Positions 6,639 to 15,514 of a stretch of 48,151 nt of DNA are shown here, one piece after another. Numbering within the stretch: the first letter of the stretch is position 1; each line of letters begins with the position of its first letter. The notes below the pieces were generated by a model, which had not been told where the DNA came from, made no database searches, and was given only the letters and a program-made list of their open reading frames with translations. The stretch is from a virus, in IMG/VR virus record IMGVR_UViG_3300047476_000283, positions 1 through 48,151 of that record; one strand, 5' to 3'. The position numbers and the translations under genes were made by a program.

Positions 6639-8267
6639 TTAGTTATTTACAATTTCCCATACCGAACCGTCTTCAATCAACATCTCATTACGAATTTCAT
6701 CACCAGACAATGGTAATGGTAACATATCTTCTTCAATTAGTCTCATTTGATCCCTGTACAACTTATCTTTGATATTAGTATTACAGAGATCAGAGAAAAA
6801 GGGTTGATTTGTCATCCACGAAAATAGAACCAAACACATGACTAGGTCATCGTGTGATCCAACATCAGCTTCATAACTGTTATTCTTATTTATAAAAGTA
6901 GACAGTTCTGCGATAATGTCAAAGTCTTCTACGATAAGCTTGTAACTCTCAATCAGACTCTTCATCAAAGAACAGCCTAGACGCTTGGTAGACTTCGTTG
7001 TTCTGATTCCACGAACAGCCCTACCGCCACCTGCCCAAGTTAGAGTGATCTTTTTATTTTGCTCAGCAGTAGAAAGAATGTTTTCATATTCAAAGTCGTC
7101 GAATAGGCTGTCTGAGATCTGCTGACCGTTGTCGTTGATCTCTACCAGAATGTATGCGTCGTTGTAGTATCTGCCGATCTTGGCCACAATTGAAGGATAA
7201 ACTACTGGTGAAATTTCATTGTCTTTGTACTTACAAACTATTTTGTATGGTATCTCGGTAACGTCAATGACCACAAAGGCAGAGTAGTCGAGACCCTTTC
7301 CTCTAGAGGTATCTACCGTGATCACATATTTGTGACCAGGAATCGGCTCTTGATGTATGGCCAGCCCATGTATTGTGTTCTGTACTTTAGGTAGCTTGAA
7401 CGTCAGGCTCTTTAGCACCATACCAGAAATAAGCGTGCCGACAGATCCTTGGAACTCACATTCCATTTCCTGCAGATACTTCTCGTCACCTAGAACTCTC
7501 TGTTGTTCTTTGGCCCATTCTTCGGTTCTACCTGGCACCTGACGCCAGTTAGCCTCAATGGTCACGAAGCCATTCTTGTTCTCAACAGCCTCATTCCACA
7601 TCTTATAGTAGTGGTTCATGCCATTAGGTGTTGATGAGATAAGAATCTTGGAACTAGTACCAGAAGTGATTGTTGGGTAAACTGAGGTGAAGAATTCTTC
7701 GGCGATGTTATTAGGAACGAACGCAAACTCGTCAAGATACAGAAGCGAGATGGAGAAACCACGAATCGCCGAGGAAGCTGTTGAGTCGGCCAGCACTCTA
7801 GAGTTGTTCTCTAGTTCAATGTCACCCTTATTCCAGGTTTTGACGCCTTGCTGAATCCAGTGAGGCAGTTCTTCGTATGCAATCTTGACGCGGGATAGAA
7901 TTTCTCTGGCGGTCTTCGCCTTGTTAGCCAGAATAGCCACCAGCTTATCTTGGTTGAATAGGATATACCAAAGGATATAGCCAACAACCATTGTAGTCTT
8001 GCCGACCTGACGACCAGCCTTCACGATTACCTGACGGTTCTTGTTTATCTTGTGTAAAGCTTCTTGCTGGAAAGGATACAGCTTAATGTTCTGTAAGCCA
8101 TGGTCAAGAGTAATAATCTTAACATATCGTTCGGCGAAATACGCAGGATCTTCAGAACACTTGACATACTCGTCAATCTGTTCCTGAGTCATGTTGAATG
8201 GAACTCCAACACGTTTGAGCTTTGGATTCCCCAAATATTTTTTTACTTGATCAGCTACTGCGTTCAT
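6639..8267 (-). CDS. gp17: Large terminase subunit gp17 (packaging ATPase and nuclease)
   Basis: The 542-residue motor packages DNA through the portal and cuts the concatemer. ATPase motifs: Walker A AGRQVGKT (84-91), Walker B LLYLDE (175-180) and coupling motif SSTPNG (211-216). Nuclease domain: VDTSRGKGLDYSAF with Asp320, VEIND with Glu377, and a late HDDLVMCL acidic pair. These fit the RNase H-like nuclease of T4 gp17. Length is slightly below T4 (610). The gene overlaps the end of gp16 by 17 bases, so translation is probably coupled. An exact late-promoter octamer sits within the C-terminal coding part at 6887-6894. Confidence 0.97.
   Translation of the reverse strand: MNAVADQVKKYLGNPKLKRVGVPFNMTQEQIDEYVKCSEDPAYFAERYVKIITLDHGLQNIKLYPFQQEALHKINKNRQVIVKAGRQVGKTTMVVGYILWYILFNQDKLVAILANKAKTAREILSRVKIAYEELPHWIQQGVKTWNKGDIELENNSRVLADSTASSAIRGFSISLLYLDEFAFVPNNIAEEFFTSVYPTITSGTSSKILISSTPNGMNHYYKMWNEAVENKNGFVTIEANWRQVPGRTEEWAKEQQRVLGDEKYLQEMECEFQGSVGTLISGMVLKSLTFKLPKVQNTIHGLAIHQEPIPGHKYVITVDTSRGKGLDYSAFVVIDVTEIPYKIVCKYKDNEISPVVYPSIVAKIGRYYNDAYILVEINDNGQQISDSLFDDFEYENILSTAEQNKKITLTWAGGGRAVRGIRTTKSTKRLGCSLMKSLIESYKLIVEDFDIIAELSTFINKNNSYEADVGSHDDLVMCLVLFSWMTNQPFFSDLCNTNIKDKLYRDQMRLIEEDMLPLPLSGDEIRNEMLIEDGSVWEIVNN
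6887..6894 (-). promoter_or_regulatory. Internal late promoter TATAAATA within the gp17 gene
   Basis: An exact TATAAATA lies on the coding strand inside gp17, over the Ile-Asn codons of FINKN, about 290 bases before the gp18 ATG. It could supply extra sheath mRNA. A single exact octamer inside a gene can be chance. Confidence 0.45.
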
Positions 8268-8661
8268 TCTTAATCTTCTTCAACAACTCAGCAGTAGAAC
8301 CAACAAACACAGCCTTATCAACAGTTACCTGAGTTGGTGCAGCCTGTTCCTTCGGCCCATCTAGTTCTCTCTTTTGCTTTTGTAGCACCATCAGCTTGTC
8401 TGTCATATCGCTGAGATTCTTGACAAGTGTGGCAGCAACTTCGTATGCTCTTGGGTGCTGCGACTCTTTAGCCACCTGAAGAATACCGTCTAATGCTTCG
8501 TTTCCTTTCTCGATTAGCTCATAGTGAGTCATGCGAGCATAGTCGAAGTCTTTATCAGCATCATTCTGAGTCATTACCTTGGCCACAGGTTTCTCAGCAA
8601 GTTCAGCTGGGATGTACTCTGTCTCTAGTATTTCGCTCAGGTTCTTATCAATTTCACTCAT
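8251..8661 (-). CDS. gp16: Small terminase subunit gp16
   Basis: This 136-residue protein is the DNA-recognition regulator of the packaging motor. The helical core DFDYARMTHYELIEKGNEALDGILQVAKES, then HPRAYEVAATLVKNLSDMTDKLMVLQKQKRELD (about 39-102), is the recognisable T4-family gp16 oligomerisation helix pair. The C-terminal VGSTAELLKKIKNE is also typical. It sits between gp15 and gp17 as in T4. No intron or insertion is seen. The start at 8661 is nine bases downstream of gp15 on the map, with no room for an independent promoter. Confidence 0.93.
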   Translation of the reverse strand: MSEIDKNLSEILETEYIPAELAEKPVAKVMTQNDADKDFDYARMTHYELIEKGNEALDGILQVAKESQHPRAYEVAATLVKNLSDMTDKLMVLQKQKRELDGPKEQAAPTQVTVDKAVFVGSTAELLKKIKNERSS

Positions 8662-8670
8662 AAATTATGC

Positions 8671-9663
8671 TTAATACTCAGTAATGATAGTAGAGAATCC
8701 ATACGCAGAGTTTGCATTTGCTGTGTTTGGAGAAGGTTCAGTCTCTATGGTTACGACTAAATTGTTATTCGCGCCATACGACATAACATTGTAACTGGTG
8801 TTTGAGACCGCGCCGATTAGGTAGGTGTTTGTGCTAAAACTACCTTGTGAGTCGTAAAGAACTATAGTCTCTGTCGATCTACTCCAAGCTCTCACATAGC
8901 CATATGCTGTAGCTTCATATAAAGATGGTCCTTGATACACCAACTCATCTATTAGATAGTTTTGATTGCCGATAGACCAAAACTCTATTGTTTTTTGAGG
9001 ATTACTATCTAATGCACTATTATATATGTTGGATATTGACTTACGAATTATGTCTGATTGGTCTATAGGTCCAAATATGTATGCTTTGACAGTAAAGTTC
9101 AATGTCCAAACTAGAGTTCTTGTTGACTCTTGGTCACCCTCGTAGGAATCATCATAGCTGATGCTGTTGAACACAATAGGAACGTCAAGCTTTAGATTGT
9201 CCAGAGAAAGAAAATCTATGGTAACTGAATAGTCTGGATTGAAGAATGGTAGAATCTGCTCAACTATTTGCATTCCATCTTCAGTATTTCTGACAAATAT
9301 ATGAAGATTGAAGTCAAAGTTATATGGCGTCATCTTAACTCGTTTGAGAGAAGATCCATTTGATCCATTAGCGAAGGTATCAATCTGAGAAGATATCTTT
9401 CTTAGCGGATCATAACTCAGCCCAGTCATCTCAAACGCCATGCGAGGCAAAACAATCTGAACTTCTTTGGTTAGATTGACGTCTTGAGTGATGCGCTTGT
9501 AGAACTTTTCCTTTGACGCATACATCAGAGGAACTGTTATTCTTTCTATCTCAATAGAGCCAGTGTTATCGTATCTAACCATCTTGAGGTTATTGAATAC
9601 GTTGCCGAAAGCTATCACCAACTTTCTTACTGTTCTGTGGTAGAATTGTTTATTAGATAACAT
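8671..9663 (-). CDS. gp15: Tail completion and sheath stabiliser protein gp15
   Basis: The 330-residue protein is assigned as the T4 gp15 type, which caps the tail and joins it to the neck. The N-terminal MLSNKQFYHRTVRKLVIAFGNVFNN and IEIERITVPLMYASKEKFYKR are recognisable, as are LPRMAFEMTGLSYDP and the VWTLNFTVKAYIFGP segment. The C-terminal about 90 residues (YQGPSLYEATAYGYVRAWS onwards) form an extra domain that resembles the end of gp14 next door (VYQGANLNSATARAIVASF). The gene starts with a TAATG overlap on the gp14 stop. Confidence 0.93.
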   Translation of the reverse strand: MLSNKQFYHRTVRKLVIAFGNVFNNLKMVRYDNTGSIEIERITVPLMYASKEKFYKRITQDVNLTKEVQIVLPRMAFEMTGLSYDPLRKISSQIDTFANGSNGSSLKRVKMTPYNFDFNLHIFVRNTEDGMQIVEQILPFFNPDYSVTIDFLSLDNLKLDVPIVFNSISYDDSYEGDQESTRTLVWTLNFTVKAYIFGPIDQSDIIRKSISNIYNSALDSNPQKTIEFWSIGNQNYLIDELVYQGPSLYEATAYGYVRAWSRSTETIVLYDSQGSFSTNTYLIGAVSNTSYNVMSYGANNNLVVTIETEPSPNTANANSAYGFSTIITEY

Positions 9664-10541
9664 TATGGCTCACCGAAAGGATTAGATTCCGTGAAATCTA
9701 GGATTGAATCGCCTTCAGTCTCGAAGAATACGTTCTCTGCAGCAGCATTAATAGTAGCGTCTTGCTGACCATCGTATGCATCTAGCTCATAAGAAGCACC
9801 AGTAGAAACTCCGATTATGTTGTTTCCAACAACAAAGTTTCCTTTAATATTTCTCAGGCGCAGAGTTGTAGTTGGCCTGTCGAATGACGCAACAATAGCA
9901 CGCGCTGTGGCGCTGTTTAGATTTGCGCCTTGGTAAACTATCTCATGTTTCTCATAGGAAACCGCCTGACCATCGTCTAGTAGCTCGTAGTTGACAGATT
10001 GCGCCAGTCTATCAGCCAAGTCGTCAATAATTTCAATACCAGTATCCAATAGCTCTCCATTATACTTGAGTGTTTCTAACGAAAGAACATACATATATGG
10101 ATTTATTGAATCTCGACCAAGCTGGAAGAAGTTACGTTCTTCTTCAACGAATCTGATCTCCATCAGTTTATACTGGACTGGGAGATATATTAAGTCGCCT
10201 TCTTTGGGCACATTTCTCAGGCTGTGTGGTATAATTCTCTCGAACGTTCTGCGAGCCATTGCTAGTTTAGCCGACTCGTCAATCTGTAGTCCGAACTTTG
10301 AGAAGAATTCTTTGTTACCACCGTAATCTTGGAACGTCTCAAGGTACATATCAATCTTATACGCTCTGTCGTAATATTTGACAGGATCATCTCCGAACAG
10401 CGTATCTAGTTCGTCGCGAGATGTTCTTGGTAAATAGTAGACATCAATTCCGTGATTACGAATTGATTCAATGATCAAATCTTCAACTAGAAACTGTTCT
10501 CTAGTTGCGTTCTGATTATTAAAGTACACTGACGTTGGCAT
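9663..10541 (-). CDS. gp14: Neck protein gp14
   Basis: This 292-residue head-completion protein binds gp13 at the portal to form the neck. MPTSVYFNNQNATREQFLVEDLIIESIRNHGIDVYYLPRT and DTLFGDDPVKYYDRAYKIDMYLE are typical openings of T4-family gp14. FSKFGLQIDESAKLAMARRTFE and PKEGDLIYLPVQYKLMEIRFVEEE follow. An added C-terminal segment (about residues 200-270, YQGANLNSATARAIVASFD to VGNNIIGVSTGASYELDAYD) looks like the segment near the gp15 end. It starts and ends with TAATG overlaps, so gp13, gp14 and gp15 are translationally coupled. Confidence 0.95.
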   Translation of the reverse strand: MPTSVYFNNQNATREQFLVEDLIIESIRNHGIDVYYLPRTSRDELDTLFGDDPVKYYDRAYKIDMYLETFQDYGGNKEFFSKFGLQIDESAKLAMARRTFERIIPHSLRNVPKEGDLIYLPVQYKLMEIRFVEEERNFFQLGRDSINPYMYVLSLETLKYNGELLDTGIEIIDDLADRLAQSVNYELLDDGQAVSYEKHEIVYQGANLNSATARAIVASFDRPTTTLRLRNIKGNFVVGNNIIGVSTGASYELDAYDGQQDATINAAAENVFFETEGDSILDFTESNPFGEP

Positions 10542-11305
10542 TATCCAACCTCAAACATTGATGGTTCCTCGAACTCATCACGCAGCTTAATTTCTAATCT
10601 CGCGATCTCAGTCGAAGCTTCATCATATATCTGCTGACCGTTAACAACTATACCACCAGGAAGCGTGTAGTTGCCATACTTCTTCATGTTCTCGCCCCAC
10701 TGACGCTTGATCAGCTGAGTAGTATATTCCTTGAGCCAAGAATCATTGTAGACTCTGGTGTACGTGTCTGGGTCTAGATACTTCCATGCCTCAATTATGA
10801 TGAACGTCCCAGCTGGCACTTCTGGTGCTGACCAGTTCATATCAATGTATAAACGATCCATCTTTCTGTTGAAGCGAATAGGATTCTCACCAACCAGAAT
10901 CATCTCAAGCATACGAATGTGGCTGCGAGCGATGTAGTAGTATGTGTACGAAGACGAAGTAAATTCATACAGTTCGTTGAGTCGAAGCTGATAGTTCAGA
11001 TCAAAAATGTTAAAATTAGATCCAGATCCAGAGTTGACTGTGTCAGTCGACAGAGGCAGAATTCTAGTAACACCTATGACTGAATCTGGCAGGTCAATGT
11101 ATTTGTTAGTGATGTCCTGCGCAGTCATCTGGTACGCAATGTACTCTTTATCAGTACCATCAAAATGATACTCGCCATATAATTGAATGGCGTCGTCGAT
11201 ACGATCATCAATCTGATCGTCGTCGACGTTGATGTCAATCACAGGAAAACCTAGTCTGCGTAGGCAATAATCTTTAAGTTGTTCTTTTGAAGCTGGTTTT
11301 GCCAT
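10541..11305 (-). CDS. gp13: Neck protein gp13
   Basis: The 254-residue protein is the T4 gp13 type that binds the portal after packaging and receives gp14. The N-terminal KEQLKDYCLRRLGFPVIDIN, then DDQIDDRIDDAIQLYGEYHFDG, is diagnostic. ARSHIRMLEMILVGENPIRFNRKMDRLYIDMNW and LKEYTTQLIKRQWGENMKKYG also match the family. T4 gp13 is slightly longer (309). It begins the neck-packaging block straight after the fibre region and has its own late-promoter-like motif at the junction, plus an AGGTG ribosome site. Confidence 0.96.
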   Translation of the reverse strand: MAKPASKEQLKDYCLRRLGFPVIDINVDDDQIDDRIDDAIQLYGEYHFDGTDKEYIAYQMTAQDITNKYIDLPDSVIGVTRILPLSTDTVNSGSGSNFNIFDLNYQLRLNELYEFTSSSYTYYYIARSHIRMLEMILVGENPIRFNRKMDRLYIDMNWSAPEVPAGTFIIIEAWKYLDPDTYTRVYNDSWLKEYTTQLIKRQWGENMKKYGNYTLPGGIVVNGQQIYDEASTEIARLEIKLRDEFEEPSMFEVG

Positions 11306-11328
11306 TGTAGCACCTGTAGAATATACTG

Positions 11329-11336
11329 TATTTATC
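11329..11336 (-). promoter_or_regulatory. Near-consensus late promoter (GATAAATA) upstream of gp13
   Basis: GATAAATA on the minus strand overlaps the TAA stop of the glycine-rich protein (AGA TAA ATA) and lies 24 bases before the gp13 ATG. It has one mismatch to the T4 late consensus. Placed here it would make neck and packaging genes independent of the fibre transcripts. Confidence 0.55.
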
Positions 11337-11967
11337 TAAATGTGATGATTACTAATCCAGAATATCCTGCTGCTGGTGGCACGTTTGGGGTTAGTAATTC
11401 AGCATCACCTGGAGTTCCACCACTACCACCTTGTCCGCGAGAAGAAGATGCCAATGGATTTGGAACACCACCTGTTGGTGTGCTACCAGAACCACCAGTT
11501 GTGTTAACGTCACCTCCGCTAGCAGTACCACCAGAACCACCAACTCCATCGCCGCCAGTAGTAGCGCCAGTTCCGCCACCACCACCATTACAAGTAATTG
11601 TAACAGAACCAAAAGAAAAGCTGGTTAATGTTGTGGTTGAGGCAGATCCTGCAGATCCTCCAGTTGCATCACCATTCAGAGAACCAGTTCCAGCAGCACC
11701 ACCAGTACTGCTAACAGTGTATGATACGGTTTTACCATAATCTGATGCTCCCAAATTGCGAGTCAATTTAGAATATCCACCAGCTCCCCCACCACCACCT
11801 GTGGTGGAATTAATTCTACTGGCGCCGCCACCACCGCCACCTGCACCCCACAACTCTATGACAACAGATTTGGCGCCAACTGGTACTGTGGTAGAACCAG
11901 TAACTGTAGCCGTTACAGTAACAGGATTAATTGATCTTCCGCCTGCGAATCTGCGCAAAAGACTCAT
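11332..11967 (-). CDS. Glycine-rich adhesin-like tail protein
   Basis: This 211-residue protein opens with a short basic leader and then TVPVGAKSVVIELWGAGGGGGGAS, the hallmark of phage glycine-rich domains. The central 150 residues are Gly/Ser/Thr blocks (GGGGGAGGYSKL, CNGGGGGTGATTGGDG, GGSGGTPGD), ending PPAAGYSGLVIITFR, a common terminal strand. Glycine-rich sandwiches occur in receptor-binding tips such as gp38-type adhesins of T4 relatives, so host recognition or fibre-tip assembly is a reasonable inference. It lies last in the fibre region, at the position of fibritin (wac) in T4, but shows no coiled coil. It overlaps the 1076-residue fibre gene by ATGA. Confidence 0.65.
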   Translation of the reverse strand: MSLLRRFAGGRSINPVTVTATVTGSTTVPVGAKSVVIELWGAGGGGGGASRINSTTGGGGGAGGYSKLTRNLGASDYGKTVSYTVSSTGGAAGTGSLNGDATGGSAGSASTTTLTSFSFGSVTITCNGGGGGTGATTGGDGVGGSGGTASGGDVNTTGGSGSTPTGGVPNPLASSSRGQGGSGGTPGDAELLTPNVPPAAGYSGLVIITFR

Positions 11968-14900
11968 GCCATATCACCAATTACAATAATCTCATTTGTC
12001 GCTGTGTATACAACTGTTGCTGCGCCATATCGACTGTAAATATTCCCAGTGATTTGATTTGTTGTGTTAAGTTTACTCAGCGCCGCAGTGTTCGATATGT
12101 ACACCTCACCAGCACCTTTTCTGATAACAGTTACAGCAAATCCTGACGTCGTGGCAACATCAAAGGTGCAGGTTGCTGTGGAAGCAGAATTAACCAACAC
12201 AATCTTACCAGCAACATTAGAACCATAGTTTGCGCTAGCAGTGACGGATACGATTGGAGTGTCAAATATATTACCAGTCAATACTGTGTTTTGACTAGAG
12301 AAAATTATATTCGCAATTAGATTGCCGCCACTGACAGATACGTTTTTGGTGACACCATTAGCGACTAACAAGCTTGTGTTGACAGCAAATGTATTTTGTG
12401 CAGCAATAAATGTTAACTGCGAAGAACCGTTAGATTGACCATTATTGTTAAACCAGATTTGATTTGTTGATGTGCCAAATGGTGGTGTTATTAGTTTCCA
12501 ATCCAACCAAGTGTTTGATGCCGCCGCAGTATCACTTCTTCTCAGCCAGATATTTGAAGTTTGTGTGAATCCTAACTGGTATGCAGGACCACCTGACCAG
12601 TCTGTTGTAGTGCCATATGGTCTGAACGTAATTAGACCAAAATATGTACCAGTGTCTAGAGTACTCATTGCTTCGTTGGAAGCATACTTAAAGTCTGCAC
12701 TAAACCTTGCATTGGCCATCGCTGGGCCAGTGTTTACATTTCTTTGGTCTGCAGATAAAATGTAATTTGTTATTGCACCAGAAGTACCAATTATTCCTTG
12801 AACGCCTTGAGAACCAGTTGCACCTTGCGAAGCAGCTGCACCAGCTATTCCTTGAGTGCCCTGAGTTGCTGTGCCAGTGGCGCCCTGAGTGGCAGTACCA
12901 GTTGTTCCCTGAACGCCCTGGGTTCCTGCACCAGTGGCTCCTTGAGCGCCTTGAGCGCCACCACCACCGCCACCAACTACTGTAAATGCAATATTAGCGT
13001 TACCAGCTTGACCAGCACCAACAGAAACTTGTACAGTTGCTGTATTGATAAAATTCAACCGAACATTTGTTTGGATTGATCCACTATTTGCAGAAACAGA
13101 AGATGTGTTCTGGTAATGACCGCCTTGATTGCCGTCAAGCAGATCTGCGTCTAGTCCTGATCCAGCCCCATCGTTATTATTGTGCCACACTGCATTCCAG
13201 CTTCGGTAGTATCCAGCGCCACCGACTTGAGCTGGGTTGCCGCCTCTAAAATACAGATTTGCTGTATTATATGGTATGACCAATTGCGCAATAGTATCAG
13301 ATCCTCTGGAAACTATTACTTGTTGATAGTTGTCAAAAACCGTACCAGTTGGTCCATTGGCCACGTCATTTGCTAACCTATAGAAACCAGATTGAACAAT
13401 CAGATCTAGATTAGCTCCAGTTCCTGGACCACTTCCTGCAAAATTGTATGTTAAATTTGACTTTAGTGGGTATGCGTCTAGTGAAGTTGTTGTTGCATAC
13501 CCAGTTACTATGGCGGAAGTGTTTGCGGTAAATGATACATTAGCGTTTCCAGTCGACCCAGCGCCGACCGTCACATTAATAGTTGCAGTGTTGTTGAAGT
13601 TAACATTAACTTTAGATTGAATCGACCCATTGTTTGCAGAAACCTGAACTCCATTTGCTGCACTATTAATCGCAGGAAGAATGTCAACCCCAGCAACAAT
13701 TAAGTTTGTTGTTACGTTTACGTTGCCCGTTACATGAAGATTAGATGTCGGAGCAGTTGTAAATATTCCAACATTTCCAGTGTGCGCTATTCTAAATCTT
13801 TCAGCATATGCTGGATTAGCAGTTCTATTACCAATAACAAATGGGGCTGTGTATGCACCAGCTGCTGATCCAGCATCTCCAAAATACCAAAGACTGCCAC
13901 TAGGAGCATCATATGCATTATATAAAGCAGGTCTCCCCGCAGTCGGTCCTGCATATGAGATACCCACTATTGTGTTTGGAGTATTTAATGCACCAGAGCT
14001 CGTGTATGATGTTGACAAATTATAGTCATATACGTCTAACGCATATTGAGCTACAGATGTGTTAACTCCTACTCTACGCAAAGATTGATTAACATAAATG
14101 AGGTTGTTCGCAACAGTAATTTGTTGGAAATTGCCGCCTTGCCGCAAATCAAACGAATCTATGACAACTCCACCACCAGCAGATAATGCACCTGAGAGTG
14201 GCGCCCAAGTCGTTTCATACCCAAATTGTCTAGCCCAAGAGTACATATTCGAAGCAATTGCTTGAGTAAAATATACTTCTAGATATTTTGTAGTATTACC
14301 AACATCAGAAGTTATTCTTATCGCTGACCAATAGCCAGCAGAACTAGTATCTGCTGACAATATTCTACTTCTATCAGACGCTGGATCTGCTCCATATGAT
14401 GCTGATAACCGCACATGCAACGTCACAGGTTCAACGATATTACCAGTTGTGTACAAGAAAAACTCAGCCCCACCTCTACCGTTTTCTAAACTATCTGTGG
14501 AACCGATCCTGTACCATCCAGCTGCAGCAACAGTTTGTGCAGTTACATTGCTTCTTTGTACAAATTGAGAACTGTCTAATCCATCTAGCGTGTTAGCTGT
14601 AGTCCAAGAAGCTTCACCAGTACCAACATTAAAAGTTTGGGTTGTTGTTGATGGTATTGTTATCTGACCAGGGATATACTTTAGAGATGCACTGCCAGTG
14701 TCGCTGTTACGAACTGCAAGCAAGATCCAACCTTTTGTTGCGACCCACTCGCTGTTCAAGTAATTGACTATTCTAAATCTAGATTGAGAAGATCCTGTAG
14801 TTGTTCCATCTGGAACAACATAGTACAATGCTTCCCAGGAAGCAAGAGGAACACCATCTGCAGTAACAGCTGCTGTACTAACTCCGCCACCAGAAGGGTA

Positions 14901-15194
14901 ATATACTATTGTTCCGCTGGTTGGACAATTAATGTCAAAATAACCAGAAGCAGCTAATTCTGGTCTTTCTGCAGGAATAACAATGATTCTATTAGACCAT
15001 TTAAGTCTACCAAGTCCTGGACTCCAGGTAACAGTGCCACCACCATTAATCAGCCATTGAGCGTTTGTTGTCTTGTTTGGATCTGGCGCAGCCAAAGTAT
15101 TGGCTTTCCAAGATGCACCATCCCACAACCAGATAGTTTCATCTGATCCCTTAAAATACTGGTTCAGTGTTGGGTTGTCTGGGAAATTAGCCAT
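11964..15194 (-). CDS. Modular tail fibre protein with collagen-like segment and knob-like domains (1076 aa)
   Basis: The N-terminus has FPDNPTLNQYFKGSDETIWLWDGASWKANT, an opening I know from marine phage fibres. Next come repeat-type beta domains including TLDGLDSSQFVQRSN, an intramolecular stretch ERFRIAHTGNVGI..TAPTSNLHVTG, and two copies of the 40-residue SAN..GS module (13524-13656 and 12979-13104). The classic fibre motif GSGLDADLLDGNQGGHY sits near residue 680. A short Gly-x-y collagen segment follows (about residues 740-805), then a pyocin-knob-like region (STLDTGTYFGLITF to NTWLDWKLI). The end is a beta domain (KIVLVNSASTATCTF) typical of trimeric fibre tips. Host-receptor binding is inferred. 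Confidence 0.85.
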   Translation of the reverse strand: MANFPDNPTLNQYFKGSDETIWLWDGASWKANTLAAPDPNKTTNAQWLINGGGTVTWSPGLGRLKWSNRIIVIPAERPELAASGYFDINCPTSGTIVYYPSGGGVSTAAVTADGVPLASWEALYYVVPDGTTTGSSQSRFRIVNYLNSEWVATKGWILLAVRNSDTGSASLKYIPGQITIPSTTTQTFNVGTGEASWTTANTLDGLDSSQFVQRSNVTAQTVAAAGWYRIGSTDSLENGRGGAEFFLYTTGNIVEPVTLHVRLSASYGADPASDRSRILSADTSSAGYWSAIRITSDVGNTTKYLEVYFTQAIASNMYSWARQFGYETTWAPLSGALSAGGGVVIDSFDLRQGGNFQQITVANNLIYVNQSLRRVGVNTSVAQYALDVYDYNLSTSYTSSGALNTPNTIVGISYAGPTAGRPALYNAYDAPSGSLWYFGDAGSAAGAYTAPFVIGNRTANPAYAERFRIAHTGNVGIFTTAPTSNLHVTGNVNVTTNLIVAGVDILPAINSAANGVQVSANNGSIQSKVNVNFNNTATINVTVGAGSTGNANVSFTANTSAIVTGYATTTSLDAYPLKSNLTYNFAGSGPGTGANLDLIVQSGFYRLANDVANGPTGTVFDNYQQVIVSRGSDTIAQLVIPYNTANLYFRGGNPAQVGGAGYYRSWNAVWHNNNDGAGSGLDADLLDGNQGGHYQNTSSVSANSGSIQTNVRLNFINTATVQVSVGAGQAGNANIAFTVVGGGGGGAQGAQGATGAGTQGVQGTTGTATQGATGTATQGTQGIAGAAASQGATGSQGVQGIIGTSGAITNYILSADQRNVNTGPAMANARFSADFKYASNEAMSTLDTGTYFGLITFRPYGTTTDWSGGPAYQLGFTQTSNIWLRRSDTAAASNTWLDWKLITPPFGTSTNQIWFNNNGQSNGSSQLTFIAAQNTFAVNTSLLVANGVTKNVSVSGGNLIANIIFSSQNTVLTGNIFDTPIVSVTASANYGSNVAGKIVLVNSASTATCTFDVATTSGFAVTVIRKGAGEVYISNTAALSKLNTTNQITGNIYSRYGAATVVYTATNEIIVIGDMA

Positions 15195-15202
15195 GTGTTA
15201 TC

Positions 15203-15511
15203 TCAATAATTAGTTGTCGTCCACGCCGACCCGTTCCAGTATTTGATTGGTTTCGTAGTCCATGCTGAACCGTTCCAGTATTTAACTGGCTTTGCTGTCC
15301 AAGCAGCACCATCCCAGTATTTAATTTGTCCAGTTGTTCCAACTATAGCAGCATCAAAAAACCAATCATTCCATATAGTTGGTTGTGCGTAGATTGTATC
15401 AGGATTTATAAATGATTTGTATAGGAGAGGAAACTTTCCTCTCCTACTTGTTCTGTTTCCTCCCAACCATGGAGATCTTAATGGGAAATTACCAAGCCCA
15501 GTAACGGCCAT
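15203..15511 (-). CDS. Small tail-associated protein with three YW(N/D)G-AW repeats
   Basis: The 102-residue protein has an Arg/Gly/Pro-rich N-terminal half (LRSPWLGGNRTSRRGKFPLL) and three tandem 13-residue repeats at the end: IKYWDGAAWTAKP, VKYWNGSAWTTKP, IKYWNGSAWTTTN. This repeat is known from fibre and minor tail proteins of many phages, often as a free C-terminal module. The first gene product residues of the neighbouring 1076-residue fibre carry a related WLWDGASW. The gene holds a perfect 12-base inverted repeat at 15422-15446. Function is not known; a virion surface or attachment role is inferred. Confidence 0.6.
   Translation of the reverse strand: MAVTGLGNFPLRSPWLGGNRTSRRGKFPLLYKSFINPDTIYAQPTIWNDWFFDAAIVGTTGQIKYWDGAAWTAKPVKYWNGSAWTTKPIKYWNGSAWTTTNY
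15422..15446. repeat. Perfect 12-base inverted repeat in the 102-aa gene
   Basis: The arms TAGGAGAGGAAA and TTTCCTCTCCTA are separated by one base, so a hairpin with a loop of about five bases is possible on either strand. It falls in coding sequence for SRRGKFPLL. No T-run follows on the coding strand. Confidence 0.7.
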
Positions 15512-15514
15512 CTT

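Noticed and set aside
11342-12146. Proline-rich and other frames on the plus strand over the glycine-rich gene
   Set aside because: They are antisense shadows of Gly codons; the minus frame has the recognised glycine-rich pattern and gene order.
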